This document shows positions 26,204 to 36,161 of a stretch of DNA of 64,000 nucleotides, one piece after another (within the stretch, counting starts at the first letter, position 1; each line of letters begins with the position of its first letter). Below the pieces are notes generated by a model, which saw nothing but the letters and a program-made list of their open reading frames with translations, made no database searches and had not been told where the DNA came from. The DNA lies in NCBI GenBank assembly GCA_014898415.1, contig RCTD01000004.1, positions 1,859,001 to 1,923,000 of the forward strand, in the 5' to 3' direction. The stretch is from Stromatinia cepivora (Eukaryota > Ascomycota > Leotiomycetes > Helotiales > Sclerotiniaceae). The position numbers were made by a program, and so were the translations under genes.

Positions 26204-26317
26204 ATTTTAATTCAAAATTAACAATTTTAGCACAAAATTAATGATTTTAGCACAAAATTAATGATTTTAATTCAAAACTAATGATTTTAATTCAAAACTA
26301 ATAATTTTAATTCAAAT
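26204..26317. repeat. 20-bp minisatellite at the edge of the gene island
   Basis: Five full units and one partial unit of 20 bp are arranged head to tail (26,204, 26,224, 26,244, 26,264, 26,284 and 26,304). The units alternate between ATTTTAGCACAAAATTAATG and ATTTTAATTCAAAACTAATG. It lies where the AT-rich block gives way to normal composition. There are no spacers between units, so it is not a CRISPR array. Confidence 0.9.
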
Positions 26318-26979
26318 CTTAAAGAATTGAAGAGTATAATGATCTTCAAAGATACATTGATTTTGAAGATCATTAATTGAAGAATATGAAGAATTTATTA
26401 GTTCATTTTGGACCCACTTATCCTTCCAATGAGATCATTATGATCTTCATTTTTACGAAAAACCATGAAAAGTATGCAGAGGAAGTATTTCTAGCTCTCT
26501 TAGGGTTCGGCGGAATATCTACCAGCAGAGTTTCTTTCCACACAATAGGCAACTACGAGAATACAAGCTCAGCAGTGGATGCTTCCTTCCACAGCGTCCT
26601 CTCTTCCGCGGATGCCTACTTGTGAGGTGAAGCTGGGCGTGGAGTTGTTTTGAATCTAGAAAAGAGCTGGGTTAATGGATACTTTGGAGTTAGAGTATGA
26701 GGTTTCATGTACCTGTACAGAGGATACTCTAATGACTGTTGGGATTCATCGTAGTGTGAGTCGATGCTAGATTCTCGAGTAAGTGTGAGTAAGTGAATAA
26801 TTCACTTGTGCGGTCCTTGAAAAATGACTGGTCAATGACTGACTTCTGATTGAGAATAAAAGACTATGGCTGATAGAGATAATATAATGACTCAAATGCA
26901 TTATGACTGCAATATGAAAATATCGATTTCTCCATTCGTGCAAAACCAAACACAATAACACATCTTGAAGAACCAAAAC
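26318..26979. other. Left edge of the gene island, no recognised gene
   Basis: Composition changes from AT-rich to balanced at about 26,450. A plus-strand open frame of 82 codons (26,377-26,625) starts in the AT-rich edge and has no recognisable motif; chance cannot be excluded. The remainder may be the promoter region of the broken gene that starts at 26,980. Confidence 0.35.
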
Positions 26980-27473
26980 ATGGTATCGCAAACCAATTCT
27001 ACCTCCAACTTTCGATTCGGCAAATTAGACATATTGTCACATCACCGAGATCAAGAATCTCCTTAGCCTGTGGTATGCTAAAACTCATTCCCCGCGTTAT
27101 CCCCTCTGAAAAACCAACTGTCCTCGAGCATCATAAGCCTCGCCGCAAATCCCCAAGAACTTCGAGCCCTCATCATGAGTTATATCAGCCAAGCACCCAC
27201 CAGCAATGAAGTAATGACCGCTGCATCTCAAGGCGGTACGGCGGTCGAACAGTCTGCAAGTAGCTCTCTGTTATCAACACTTTGGCGAAGATGCTAATAT
27301 AAGTCGCTACGCAGGTCGAACATAGTGACATCTGTTGCCGCGGTGGGAGTTGTTGGGATCCCTTTGGATGCGGACCGGGATGGGGAGATTGCGGAGGTTG
27401 CTGATGTGACTGCAGCTGTGGAAATGATGGTGGGGGTGGTTATGATTGTGGTGGTTGTGATTGTAACTGTTAA
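26980..27473 (+). pseudogene. Cysteine-rich small protein gene, apparently broken by C-to-T stops
   Basis: One plus-strand frame starts at an ATG in a good context (AACATGG). It reads through MVSQTNSTSNFRFGKLDILS, then NPQELRALIMSYISQAP, and ends in a glycine/cysteine-rich tail (from 27,315: ICCRGGSCWDPFGCGPGWGD, and finally GGCDCNC before TAA at 27,471). Three stops interrupt it: TAG at 27,064, TAA at 27,079 and TGA at 27,402. Each is one C-to-T change from CAG, CAA or CGA, and the first two are CpA-to-TpA, as RIP makes. A 71-nt insertion (27,244-27,314) shifts the frame unless removed; it begins GT, ends CAG and has a branch-like TGCTAAT. I recognise no family. A two-exon live gene with short introns is possible but does not explain the TGA between cysteine clusters. 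Confidence 0.4.
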
Positions 27474-28024
27474 CGGATCTCTATGTCAATCATCGTCGGC
27501 ACAACATATGAGACTGCTGGCTAAATGTTGGACGGGTTCTGGTGATAGCATCTTGAGCCCCTCAGACTTAATATAATAACGTTGCGACGTTGCTAGGCAG
27601 TGAATGATGATGGGATTTCCGATGAATCGAAGCTAGAATATATTGATACATTGGTTTTTACATGATTTGGGGACTGCTAGCTTCAAAGTTGAAGCTGGGA
27701 TAGCTCTATGGTTTTATAGAAGTTTATAAACTAGATAGAGGGGAAGGGGGACCATGTTAGACTTAATTATAGCATACGATTATAGATTTAAAATCGTAAC
27801 TTCAATAAAATAACCAACCCTCTTCATACCCTACGAGATGGAACTTATTCAACGATAAGATATAAGTTCATGCCTTTTTCGTTAGGCTACAAACCCAATC
27901 ACACCGTGCTCTTTGCCCCACATTATTTATTTAGTCCACAAAACTCGAAAATAAATCTTCCGAAGTAATCAAATGATAATGAAAAGATCCAAGTAAAATA
28001 CAAAGATCAAACAAAAAAGAAAAG
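27474..28024. other. Intergenic, nothing recognised
   Basis: Balanced to moderately AT-rich DNA between the broken cysteine-rich gene and tRNA-Ala. No open frame or repeat that I can support. Confidence 0.4.
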
Positions 28025-28030
28025 AAAAAA
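28025..28030 (-). terminator. RNA polymerase III terminator of tRNA-Ala
   Basis: Six T on the minus strand begin four nucleotides past the 3' end of the tRNA, where polymerase III normally stops at a run of four or more T. Confidence 0.8.
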
Positions 28031-28034
28031 TAGT

Positions 28035-28106
28035 TGGACTAGCGGCGAATCGAACGCCGAACCTCTCCCATGCTAAGGGAACATTATACCATTAAACCAC
28101 AAGCCC
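28035..28106 (-). tRNA. tRNA-Ala (anticodon AGC)
   Basis: The minus strand folds into a 72-nt cloverleaf without intron and without encoded CCA. The acceptor stem is GGGCTTG against CTAGTCC, with discriminator A. The third pair is G-U, the classic identity element for alanyl-tRNA synthetase. The anticodon stem TTCCC/GGGAG encloses the loop TTAGCAT, giving anticodon AGC, which is read as inosine-GC and decodes GCU, GCC and GCA. The T arm is CGGCG-TTCGATT-CGCCG, and its GTTCGATTC is the B box; GTGGTTTAATGG is the A-box region. One T-T mismatch in the acceptor stem (sixth pair) and a weak D stem are the only imperfections. Confidence 0.93.
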
Positions 28107-29545
28107 GTGTATTTGTTATAGATGTATCAGTGGTATTCAATTTATATACCCTTTGATATCTTGGATTTCAATAAAGAATAGTTTTAAATTAAATATCCAC
28201 AAGTCTCAACCTTTCAATACATAGCTTTGCAAACAAGTTTATTAAATCCAGTACTCTTAGCTGGATTGTATAAATATTTGTAAAAAAAAAACTTTACCAC
28301 GTTGTATTTTCCCACTATTTTCGTGGGGTTCATCATCGGGATTTCATTCACGAGTGGCTCTCACCTGTTGCTGTCGATTTATTGTAAGCTTTCGAGAGGG
28401 GCAAATCCTCAATATTCCGGGCTACTTTATTTGCACAGTGTGCTGATTTGGGTTGAATCCAGTAAACTAAAGTGAGGCCATATTCAGAAATAGCTGGATA
28501 GCGAGCATGTCTGCGAGAAGAGCTCTCCAGAAAGCCTCTAATCTAGATCAGCCACTGTGATATATTCGATAATTAACAGTCATTGTGGAAAGACATTTTC
28601 TTTGATAACTTCCCGATTTACTTTCTCCAACCGAGCCAACATCATTCAGATTGAGAGCCCTAACTGTTAGAGACAAATTCTTTTATCAATGGTTGAAGTT
28701 CTAAGAAGGCTTCCCGCAGCCGCATATCGTTTGTAAACAGTCACTTTTAGTCCAAAAATCCGGGCGCAACTCCAATCACTCTCTGACTTCCATCCGGCAA
28801 ATCTTGGTGGCTGGTATTGTGAACCTCATTTTGATTGAAGAAGCAGTCTTCATTTCATGTGGGATGGCCGGGTTCATATCAGGGCGTGTGCATGTGACCC
28901 ACCCTGGAGTTCAATCATGTGATATGTGTGGCTCAAAGTTCATGAGGATCACAGCATCTACGAGTCGTGAACTACATTATTATTAATATTTGTTAATATG
29001 AGGTATGGGTATAGCCATAGAGCCTGAACCCCCGTCTGGTAGGTATAGTGTAGATAACTGGGGCAAAGGGGGGCGGGGAGCAGTAGTGTCGGTTTGACAA
29101 GGGCTTCGTCCCCTCACCCCTCTGGATTCTGATTTATCTTCGGGGTTTTTTTAACCAGTTATATACCTAGTAGTTCTATGATCTGGATCACATGGAAAAA
29201 GAGTTAGGTAATTTTTTGGGGGTTTTTTGAGATTTTTGACGGTCGGTGAACAACGCCCTGAAACCCTTCCACTCCTACTCCTATCATGGTACTTCGTATT
29301 AACATAGCAGCTCTAGGGAAATGTTTTTCTTGATAGATCAAAAGATAGACTTGCCATATTTTGGGTAACAAAAAATCTCGCTTTTCTTCTTATGTTCTAA
29401 TAGTAGCGATGAGTATTTTTGACAAGATGTCATTCGAAGGGCGTAGCTTCACCAAAAGTGTAGTCAAATATTTATTTATCTTCTCAACATTGGTATTGAC
29501 ATCTCTTCAAATTCAAGTGACAGTATCTTCATTCGGTGCCTCAGT
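28107..29545. other. Intergenic region upstream of MetAP2
   Basis: About 1.4 kb between the tRNA and the MetAP2 start. Several short open frames on both strands have no recognisable content. It presumably includes the MetAP2 promoter; no TATA box or named operator stands out. Confidence 0.4.
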
Positions 29546-31301
29546 ATGGGATCCAAGACCTCTGATGAATACCAGCAGACTCCCAATGGTACGGAAATCC
29601 CTTTGCAGATGATGTAATCACGAATTAACAGTTGACTTCGTAATGTAGCTTCTGACTCCATCGAGCTCAAGCCAGCCAATCAAAATCCGAAACTTTGTCA
29701 AAGGGCTTCGACCTCGGCGGATTTGGATCGCGGGATTATTGGTGATGATGATGATGATCACAGCAATGCTGCTGGTGACGGACCAGGGGTGAATATGCTT
29801 CTGTCTAATGGCGAGTTATAATCTTCCAATCTGATATTTAACCTTCGAAGCGGACATGTGCAAAAGAAGTTGTAACACTGACTAATGATCTCATATGCAG
29901 AAAAGAAAAAGAAGCGTAAGAAGGCAAAGAAGAAGAAGAAGAAGAAGAAGTCAACGGAGCTTGGGCAAACCACCCCACCTCGCGTACTTGTATCTAGTCT
30001 GTTCCCGTCTGGGTTTCTCAAGGGAGAACTCATGCCATATGAGAATACATCTCGTGTTACAGATGAGGAGTCACGTTTTAACTCTCGCCTCTGGGACGAA
30101 GGATTTCTTGACGATTACCGTGAGGCCGCGGAGATCCATCGTCAGGTTCGTCAGTATGCTCAGAAAGAGCTCATCAAACCAGGTACAAGTCTTCTGTCGA
30201 TTGCTGATGGGATTGAGGATGGAATTCGTGCATTATCTGGCCACCAGGGACTTGAAACTGGAGATAGTCTGAAAGCAAGCATGGGGTTTCCCACCGGGTT
30301 ATGCCTAAACAATATCGCAGCCCATTGGACGCCGAATCCAGGCGGAAAAGATGTTATCCTGCAGAATAGTGATGTACTAAAGGTGGACTTTGGCGTGCAA
30401 ATAAATGGTCGTATTGTCGATTCAGCATTTACCATCGCTTTCGACCATACGTACGACAACCTCCTGACTGCTGTGAAAGAAGCAACCAATACTGGCATTC
30501 TGGTACGTCTAATCAATTGGAAGCTTCAAACTTGAAGTGAACCACACAAGCTGATCGAATATAGCATGCTGGTGTCGACGCAAGAATGAGTGATATCGGC
30601 GCTGCGATCCAAGAGGTGATGGAAAATTACGAAATAGAGATTGGGGGTAAAGTATTACCAGTGAAATCCATTCGAAACATTACAGGTCATGACATTCTTC
30701 GATATCATATACATGGCGGCAAACAAGTCCCCTTTGTCAAAAACGAGAATCGGGATAAGATGGAGGAGGGAGAAATATTTGCCATCGAGACTTTCGGCAG
30801 TACTGGAACGGGATATCTACGCGATGATGTATGTATTGTATTCTGCTCCCATTTCCCAATGCCTTGGGGATATATTCTGATTACCTATCAGGTGGGTGTT
30901 TATGGCTACAGACGAAGTGATGTCACAAGCGCTGAAGTGCAACTTTCGTCCGCTAAGTCTTTACTTAAAACCATCGACGCCAACTTTGGAACCTTGGTTT
31001 TTTGCCGCCGATATTTGGAGCGTCTTGGAGTGAAGAACTATCATCTTGGAGTAAGTGATATAGTTCAACCGTTGTGTATTGAGAACTTATTAATCCGAGG
31101 TGCATAGATGAGAAATTTGATAGACAATGGAATTGTGGAGTCTTACGCTCCACTCGTCGACGTGAAGGGCTCATACACAGCACAATTTGAACATGTATGT
31201 AACACTCTTGGAAAACCTGCTTCGAGGCTAATCATTAGTTTCAGACAATACTACTCCACTCTGGTGGTAAAGAAGTGATCAGCCGTGGCGACGACTATTA
31301 G
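29546..31301 (+). CDS. Methionine aminopeptidase 2 (seven exons)
   Basis: Cytosolic dinuclear-metal protease of the M24 family that removes the initiator Met from new proteins. Exons: 29,546-29,588; 29,649-29,774 (or 29,788); 29,901 (or 29,906)-30,502; 30,565-30,828; 30,892-31,050; 31,108-31,194; 31,245-31,301, giving 445 or 448 residues, the usual fungal length. The start MGSKT, an Asp run and an eight-Lys run form the ribosome-associating N-terminus. Metal and catalytic residues are all present: His at 30,323 (AAHWTPN), Asp at 30,386 (KVDFG), Asp at 30,419 (IVDSAF), His at 30,688 (TGHD), Glu at 30,787 (AIETFGS) and Glu at 31,189 (AQFEH). The protein ends SRGDDY. Introns of 50-63 nt have GT/AG ends; only the donor of intron 2 is ambiguous. 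The gene looks intact. Confidence 0.93.
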
Positions 31302-31994
31302 ATATTCGCATTTGCATTGCAACTGGGCTCTCGTCTACATATTTTTTCTATGCTTCGATGGAGACCACTGGTTGAGAATATGGATATTCAACATATCATT
31401 TTTTTGTTTGGCCTAGACTATCATCTATTGCCAGATCTCGATTGCTATCTCGAACATATACATAGCATTTCAACCCCAAGTCAGCTAAAGCGTCATTGCA
31501 ATTTCCCCAATCTCTCATTTACACATCTCCTTGCCAAGCTCTCTTTACGCCCAGTAAGCTGGTAAAGATCCTTCACTTGTTGTTTACTTGAAGTTCAATG
31601 ATCTGGAATGATGTTATCACCACCTCCGAGCTTTGAAGATGCATGTTAAATCCTTTGGTGTCCTTTCTGGACAATGATAGGACTATCTACGGAGGATTCT
31701 GGACTTAATGCTTGCATCGTATCATCAAGTATTTATTTTCCTGCTAGCTTTATTTGAATACAATCGATACGTCTAGATCCACATCTACTATCTTTGTTAA
31801 GATTTGCATGTAGGGTTGGTTACATTGTCTGCATAATCAGCAGCCACCCGCAGTGGAGCCTACCACACATAGATGTCGACTGTGTTACCGAGCCTTGCAC
31901 AACGGTAGAGCAATTGAGTTTCTATCAACGGTCAGTACCTCGCTGTCGATCATTTTTAGATGCAACCCCCGTGATCTACAAACCGGAGAGGGTA
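31302..31994. other. Intergenic region downstream of MetAP2
   Basis: 3' flank of MetAP2. Open frames of 60-82 codons on the plus strand show no domain and no sensible continuation; I treat them as chance. Confidence 0.4.
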
Positions 31995-32135
31995 CTCGTG
32001 CGGCCGGAAAGTACGAAACTCTAAACGCTAGGGAATGATTATTCTTATTGGTCAAACTACCCCATTTTCAAGGCTTCCCTGCCTTTCTAAACACCGATTT
32101 AGCGTTCGGGGTTTTAAATTTTCTGGCCACACGAG
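31995..32135. mobile_element. MITE-like element, copy 1
   Basis: A 141-bp sequence with imperfect terminal inverted repeats of about 36-39 bp. The left starts CTCGTGCGGCCGGAAAGTAC (31,995); the right, read in reverse, starts CTCGTGTGGCCAGAAAATTT (32,135). TA flanks both ends (31,993-31,994 and 32,136-32,137), as expected for a Tc1/mariner-type miniature element. It has no coding capacity. A relative with the same inverted-repeat motif lies 1 kb downstream. Confidence 0.65.
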
Positions 32136-32137
32136 TA

Positions 32138-33094
32138 GCCATCCACTAAAAGGGTGCTATGACACTTGTCTTATTTGCGCTCAAGATTGATTATGCACCA
32201 TCGTCTAATTGTGGAAGAGCTTGGAGTTCTGTCACGAATCTACTAACACGCTTAATGCTAGTCAGGCCCATTTTCTCCAGTTTTTCTTATGGGTCTCTTA
32301 CCGTTCTGGGCCACTCAGCTAAACCTAAGCTTAAGACGTAGACATCTACAGTTTAATTAAGCTTTTCACAACAAAAACTGCCAGATACTGACGAACAGCC
32401 GAGCAAAGGTGCAATTTGGATGCATATTATCGGTGCCAAACACTTAACACTGCAGGTATAATCATTCTATGCACGTAGCAATTATTCAGAAGACTGATAC
32501 TACATTACATCATGGCTACAATTTCTTTGTGTGTCCCATTCTCGTGCACTCGGATTTGATAGGTCAGTGTTGTTGATGAACGCACAATGACACGTCCTTA
32601 CAATGTCACTGGCGTCAATACTATTGTGAACTTTGCGATAATGATACACCAAAAAGAAATAGGTATTGGTAATTGCTCTCGACTCGTGCACTTGCTTTTG
32701 GGCTAGCATGGAGATTGTCTGAATGCTCAGCTCTCCCGTGTTGACCTTGAGGTGGGGAACTTTAGTGTCGTCATAAACGGAAGTTGCAAAATACAACATG
32801 TTCATAGTGTGTAAACCCCCACGTCCTTGGTATGGATGAGGTATTAATCTGGACCTGCTGAGTCTTACCCGTGAAAATCCCATTCCAAATTTCACATGGT
32901 GCTACATGAGACCCAGATACTACGACTTAAGTAGAAATACCCCACTACTTGCAACATGTGAAAATTGCTTAGCTACATGAAGGGTTAGACAACCAAATTT
33001 TTTGTTGCAATGGGAAGGTGGGTTATGATAGATGGGTCTGGATATGTAAGGGATGTGGCCGTTTAAAGCTCCAAAATTGTGCGAAGTCCTCGTG
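32138..33094. other. Intergenic region, one weak minus-strand frame
   Basis: The only sizeable frame is a 131-codon minus-strand frame at 32,500-32,895 (starting MKFGMGFSRV). It shows no motif, signal peptide or membrane segment, and I cannot tell it from chance. Nothing else is visible. Confidence 0.3.
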
Positions 33095-33218
33095 GAGTCG
33101 TGGTGCCAGAAAGTATGAACTCCGACGCTAGAGGGACCAGGTTATTTCCCTTGTAGTTTGCCGTCTTGTGGAACGTGCTTCTAGCTCCGGAGTTGCATAC
33201 TTTTCGGCCGCACGACTC
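33095..33218. mobile_element. MITE-like element, copy 2
   Basis: A 124-bp inverted-repeat sequence. The left end reads GAGTCGTGGTGCCAGAAAGT; the right end, in reverse, reads GAGTCGTGCGGCCGAAAAGT. Each is followed inward by a related motif (ATGAACTCC, or ATGCAACTCC). The repeat shares TCGTG, GGCC, AAAGTA and ACGCTAG with the element at 31,995, so the two look like one family, but the middle parts differ. No TA duplication is seen at the ends I chose, so the exact boundaries are uncertain. Confidence 0.5.
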
Positions 33219-34682
33219 ACAAGTAACGTCGTGATAAGATGGTCCCTCAACTTGGAAGGTAAGCGCGCCAGTTAACAGGGTATGAATGAATTATTAACAA
33301 CGGTTTAAAGAAGAACATGCTCCACTTCGTAGCAAATTTTTTGTAGTTCAAGATGTTGAATCGAGATCAATAACTGAAATATAAATTGATGTAAGGGCTA
33401 GTAGCATTTCATGAACAATAATTTGTTGGATAAATCGATTCTACGCGTGCGATGAATTGGCTGTTTCGACGCATGATCAAATGTGATTGAACAGTAAAAT
33501 TCAGGGGTTGTGAAGATTATAATGTTGTTATTCACATGGTTTCGTTTCCTCGCAACCTTTTGACCACTGCCAGAAGCTGCCCTTTAAGTGTATTGTTTCG
33601 CGGTGAACGCATGTGCCCTACTTCTCATGACAGCGTATTATCATATCAGATTGCAAGAGCGGACTTGGAAGCGAAATTCAAAGGATTGGGAGGAATGCAC
33701 AAGCTAAATACCCAAGGATTATTCCAACATGACGGTGCAGTTTGCAGTGGAGTATGATAGGACAGTGCTGTTTGTACCTTACACACATGCACGCCAGGAT
33801 AATATGCAGAGGTACGGCCCGGTTACAACTAGTAATTTTCTGACTCTACAACAAGGCTTTGGTGGGTTCTATTGGTATCCTATTTGATGAAAGGAAGAGT
33901 TCACAAGGAGTTTATCTTGTTTCCACACTTCGGACCTGTAGTCTGGCGTTGAAAGAAGCAGAAGGAGATGTATAGAGAGATACTATCTGCCGCGCAAAAG
34001 AGGTTCCACTTGCGCAATAGCACTGTGATATGAAACTGGGTATCATAGCCAGAGAATAATTGATTGAGATGACGTGGTAAGTGCGCAAAGGAGCTACCGA
34101 AGGGAGGGTAGCATTGCGAGCACGTTTTATCCCAGTCTGGACGGGGATACTCCTTAAGGTAGGTGAAGAAGACATCAATCGTACCACTATTGTGAAGAAT
34201 GATAACAGCATCGGAGAGAGCGAAGATGGGATATCAACCTTTGGGATTGGATTCAATTACTTCCCCTCATCCGAATGAGACTCCGTCTGTATAATCTCTC
34301 CGGATAGGGCCTCATCCCTAGTGGGTCTTCTTACCCTGATCCATCTGGACTTCCTAATGGAGCATTCGGAGTCCTCCTTTTTGGATAGAAATAATATTCA
34401 CTAATTTGTCATGAGCTGTTCAAGACAGATAGAAAACTTTATATATACTCTCATCATCTCACCGGCTATTTCTCAGATCAAGCCTTGCTCGAAAACTATC
34501 AGAGTTTGCACTTGCTTCCATCGTTACAGATCAAAAATTCTCTTCGTGTCTCGTCTACCTCAACAACCAAAATCTAGCACGAGGGTCTTAGCCAATATCT
34601 TACAAGGACTTCCTCGGTAATCGATCAACTACAATCCGCCTTTTTATCATACTATTGCTTGTTCCATTTACTTGTTTTCAAC
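33219..34682. promoter_or_regulatory. Upstream region of the TmpA-like gene with a TATA-like box
   Basis: The part nearest the gene contains a TATA-like stretch (TTTATATATACT, about 34,437-34,449) some 240 bp before the start codon, followed by pyrimidine-rich DNA (CTCTCATCATCTCACC), typical of fungal core promoters. Further upstream, weak frames at 33,536-33,757 (plus) and 33,912-34,256 (minus) have no recognisable content. Confidence 0.35.
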
Positions 34683-36161
34683 ATGGGAGAACCGGAAAAG
34701 GTAGTTGAGTCGCCAGATGTTCGCAGCTTGGCGGACTTCAGCGAAATGGGCGAATCGACCAAAGTACCACCATCACCATCCTCTAGCAGTTTGGCAGAAT
34801 CAAATAGTTCTGGAGGCTCAAGTTTGATGAAAGTATCTGTGGATCCCAAGCTTCTGGAAGATGTCGCAAGACAATCTGCCACGCCCCTTCTGCGATTTTA
34901 TCGCTTCATCACCTCCGAATATCGACTTCTGTTCACAATCGTGTTTTGCCTTAATTTAGGAGGTGCCGTAGGATTCCTGTACGAATGGGCTACCAATGGG
35001 ACACCAAGCAAAACAACAGCTGCTTTGGCAACCTCGATTAATCTGGTGGTCTCTATTGTCATTCGGGAAGAGCATGTAATCAATGGTTTGTATACCATTT
35101 TCGCATCCGCGCCAAAAAGCTTTCCATTGTGGCTTCGCCGACGCATGGGAAAGATCTACCACTTGGGAGGTCTTCATTCCGGATGCGCTTCCGCTGCAAC
35201 ATTTTGGTTCATCCTTCTCTCTATCGAAACTAGTTGGAGGGGACCGTACCACGCGGAAAAGATCATCCTACTCATTGTTATCTACATTTTGGACATTCTT
35301 CTCATCTCAATGATTGTCATGGCTCATCCATCAATCCGTGCAAAACTCCACAATGGCTTTGAAATCATCCATCGATTTGCTGGGTGGTCAGCACTCGCTC
35401 TGCTCTGGACCCTCACCGTACTCAACAGTGACATCGAGCGATCGTCAACTCAAAAATTGTCCAAGGTTTTACTAGTCAACCCTAACATTTGGCTTCTCGC
35501 TATCGCTACATGGAGCATCATTATGACGTGGCTTAATTGCCGAAAGGTCAAAGTTCAATCAGAACAGCTTTCAACACATGCCTTGCGCATACACTTCGAC
35601 TACGTTACCCCTTCACCAGGAACAACTATTCGCATATCCAGCAGCCCTCTCTTCGAATGGCATGCATTTGCCACTGTCGCAGACCCAAAGAAAGATGGCT
35701 TCTCCCTCATTATTTCAAACGCAGGTGACTGGACCAAAAAATTGATAAGCGAACCACCGAAGGAGATTTGGGCTCGTCGCACGCCCACATGTGGTGTTTT
35801 ACGAATCGCTCCCATGTTTCGAAGCATCTTACTCGTAGCTACCGGTTCTGGAATCGCACCCTGCTTACCAGTCATCCTTGCACAAAAAACTAGAATCAAT
35901 CTCTTTTGGTCAACTCGAGACCCGCTGACGACTTATGGTGATGAAATTGGTGACATTATCAAAGCACTGGGGCCTAACGCATACATCCATAATACGACGA
36001 CTATGGGAAGGCCCGCAACACTTCCTCTTGTGATACAACAATACCGGGACACTGAATCTGAAGCTGTCATTGTTATTTCGAATCCAAAATTGACGATAAA
36101 ACTCGTGCAGGATTTGGAATATCTTGGAATTCCAGCCTTTGGTCCTATTTGGGACTCGTAG
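34683..36161 (+). CDS. TmpA-like integral membrane oxidoreductase
   Basis: An intronless gene of 492 residues. The start is the ATG in context AACATGG; no earlier in-frame ATG follows the upstream stop. Residues 1-60 are Ser/Pro-rich and probably cytosolic. About six membrane segments follow (near 82-101, 115-128, 165-181, 193-214, 232-247 and 267-283). His160, His165 and His230, inside or next to these segments, resemble the haem-binding layout of ferric reductases. The C-terminal half is ferredoxin-reductase-like: FEWHAFATV (324-332) at the flavin-binding position, ATGSGIAPC (386-394) as the nucleotide-binding loop, and a closing GPIWDS. This matches fungal TmpA-type proteins, known in Aspergillus as a membrane flavoprotein affecting conidiation, and membrane modules related to NRPS-like enzymes. 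Substrate and electron donor are unknown. Intact, with normal codon use. Confidence 0.8.
   Translation: MGEPEKVVESPDVRSLADFSEMGESTKVPPSPSSSSLAESNSSGGSSLMKVSVDPKLLEDVARQSATPLLRFYRFITSEYRLLFTIVFCLNLGGAVGFLYEWATNGTPSKTTAALATSINLVVSIVIREEHVINGLYTIFASAPKSFPLWLRRRMGKIYHLGGLHSGCASAATFWFILLSIETSWRGPYHAEKIILLIVIYILDILLISMIVMAHPSIRAKLHNGFEIIHRFAGWSALALLWTLTVLNSDIERSSTQKLSKVLLVNPNIWLLAIATWSIIMTWLNCRKVKVQSEQLSTHALRIHFDYVTPSPGTTIRISSSPLFEWHAFATVADPKKDGFSLIISNAGDWTKKLISEPPKEIWARRTPTCGVLRIAPMFRSILLVATGSGIAPCLPVILAQKTRINLFWSTRDPLTTYGDEIGDIIKALGPNAYIHNTTTMGRPATLPLVIQQYRDTESEAVIVISNPKLTIKLVQDLEYLGIPAFGPIWDS

Noticed and set aside
26204..26317. CRISPR-like array
   Set aside because: Twenty-bp units are directly adjacent with no spacers; it is a minisatellite in a eukaryotic genome.
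27402..27404. TGA as selenocysteine or programmed readthrough in the Cys-rich tail
   Set aside because: Two other C-to-T stops lie in the same frame, so mutation is the simpler reading, and filamentous ascomycetes are not known to use selenocysteine.
27325..27576. 83-codon Val-rich open frame
   Set aside because: It is the shifted frame of the glycine/cysteine-rich tail; the Cys-rich reading is far less random.
29758..30033. Minus-strand 91-codon frame with a phenylalanine run
   Set aside because: It is the antisense of the lysine run and following MetAP2 exon.
33912..34256. 114-codon minus-strand frame upstream of the TmpA-like gene
   Set aside because: It shows no motif, and codon use looks random; it is probably chance.
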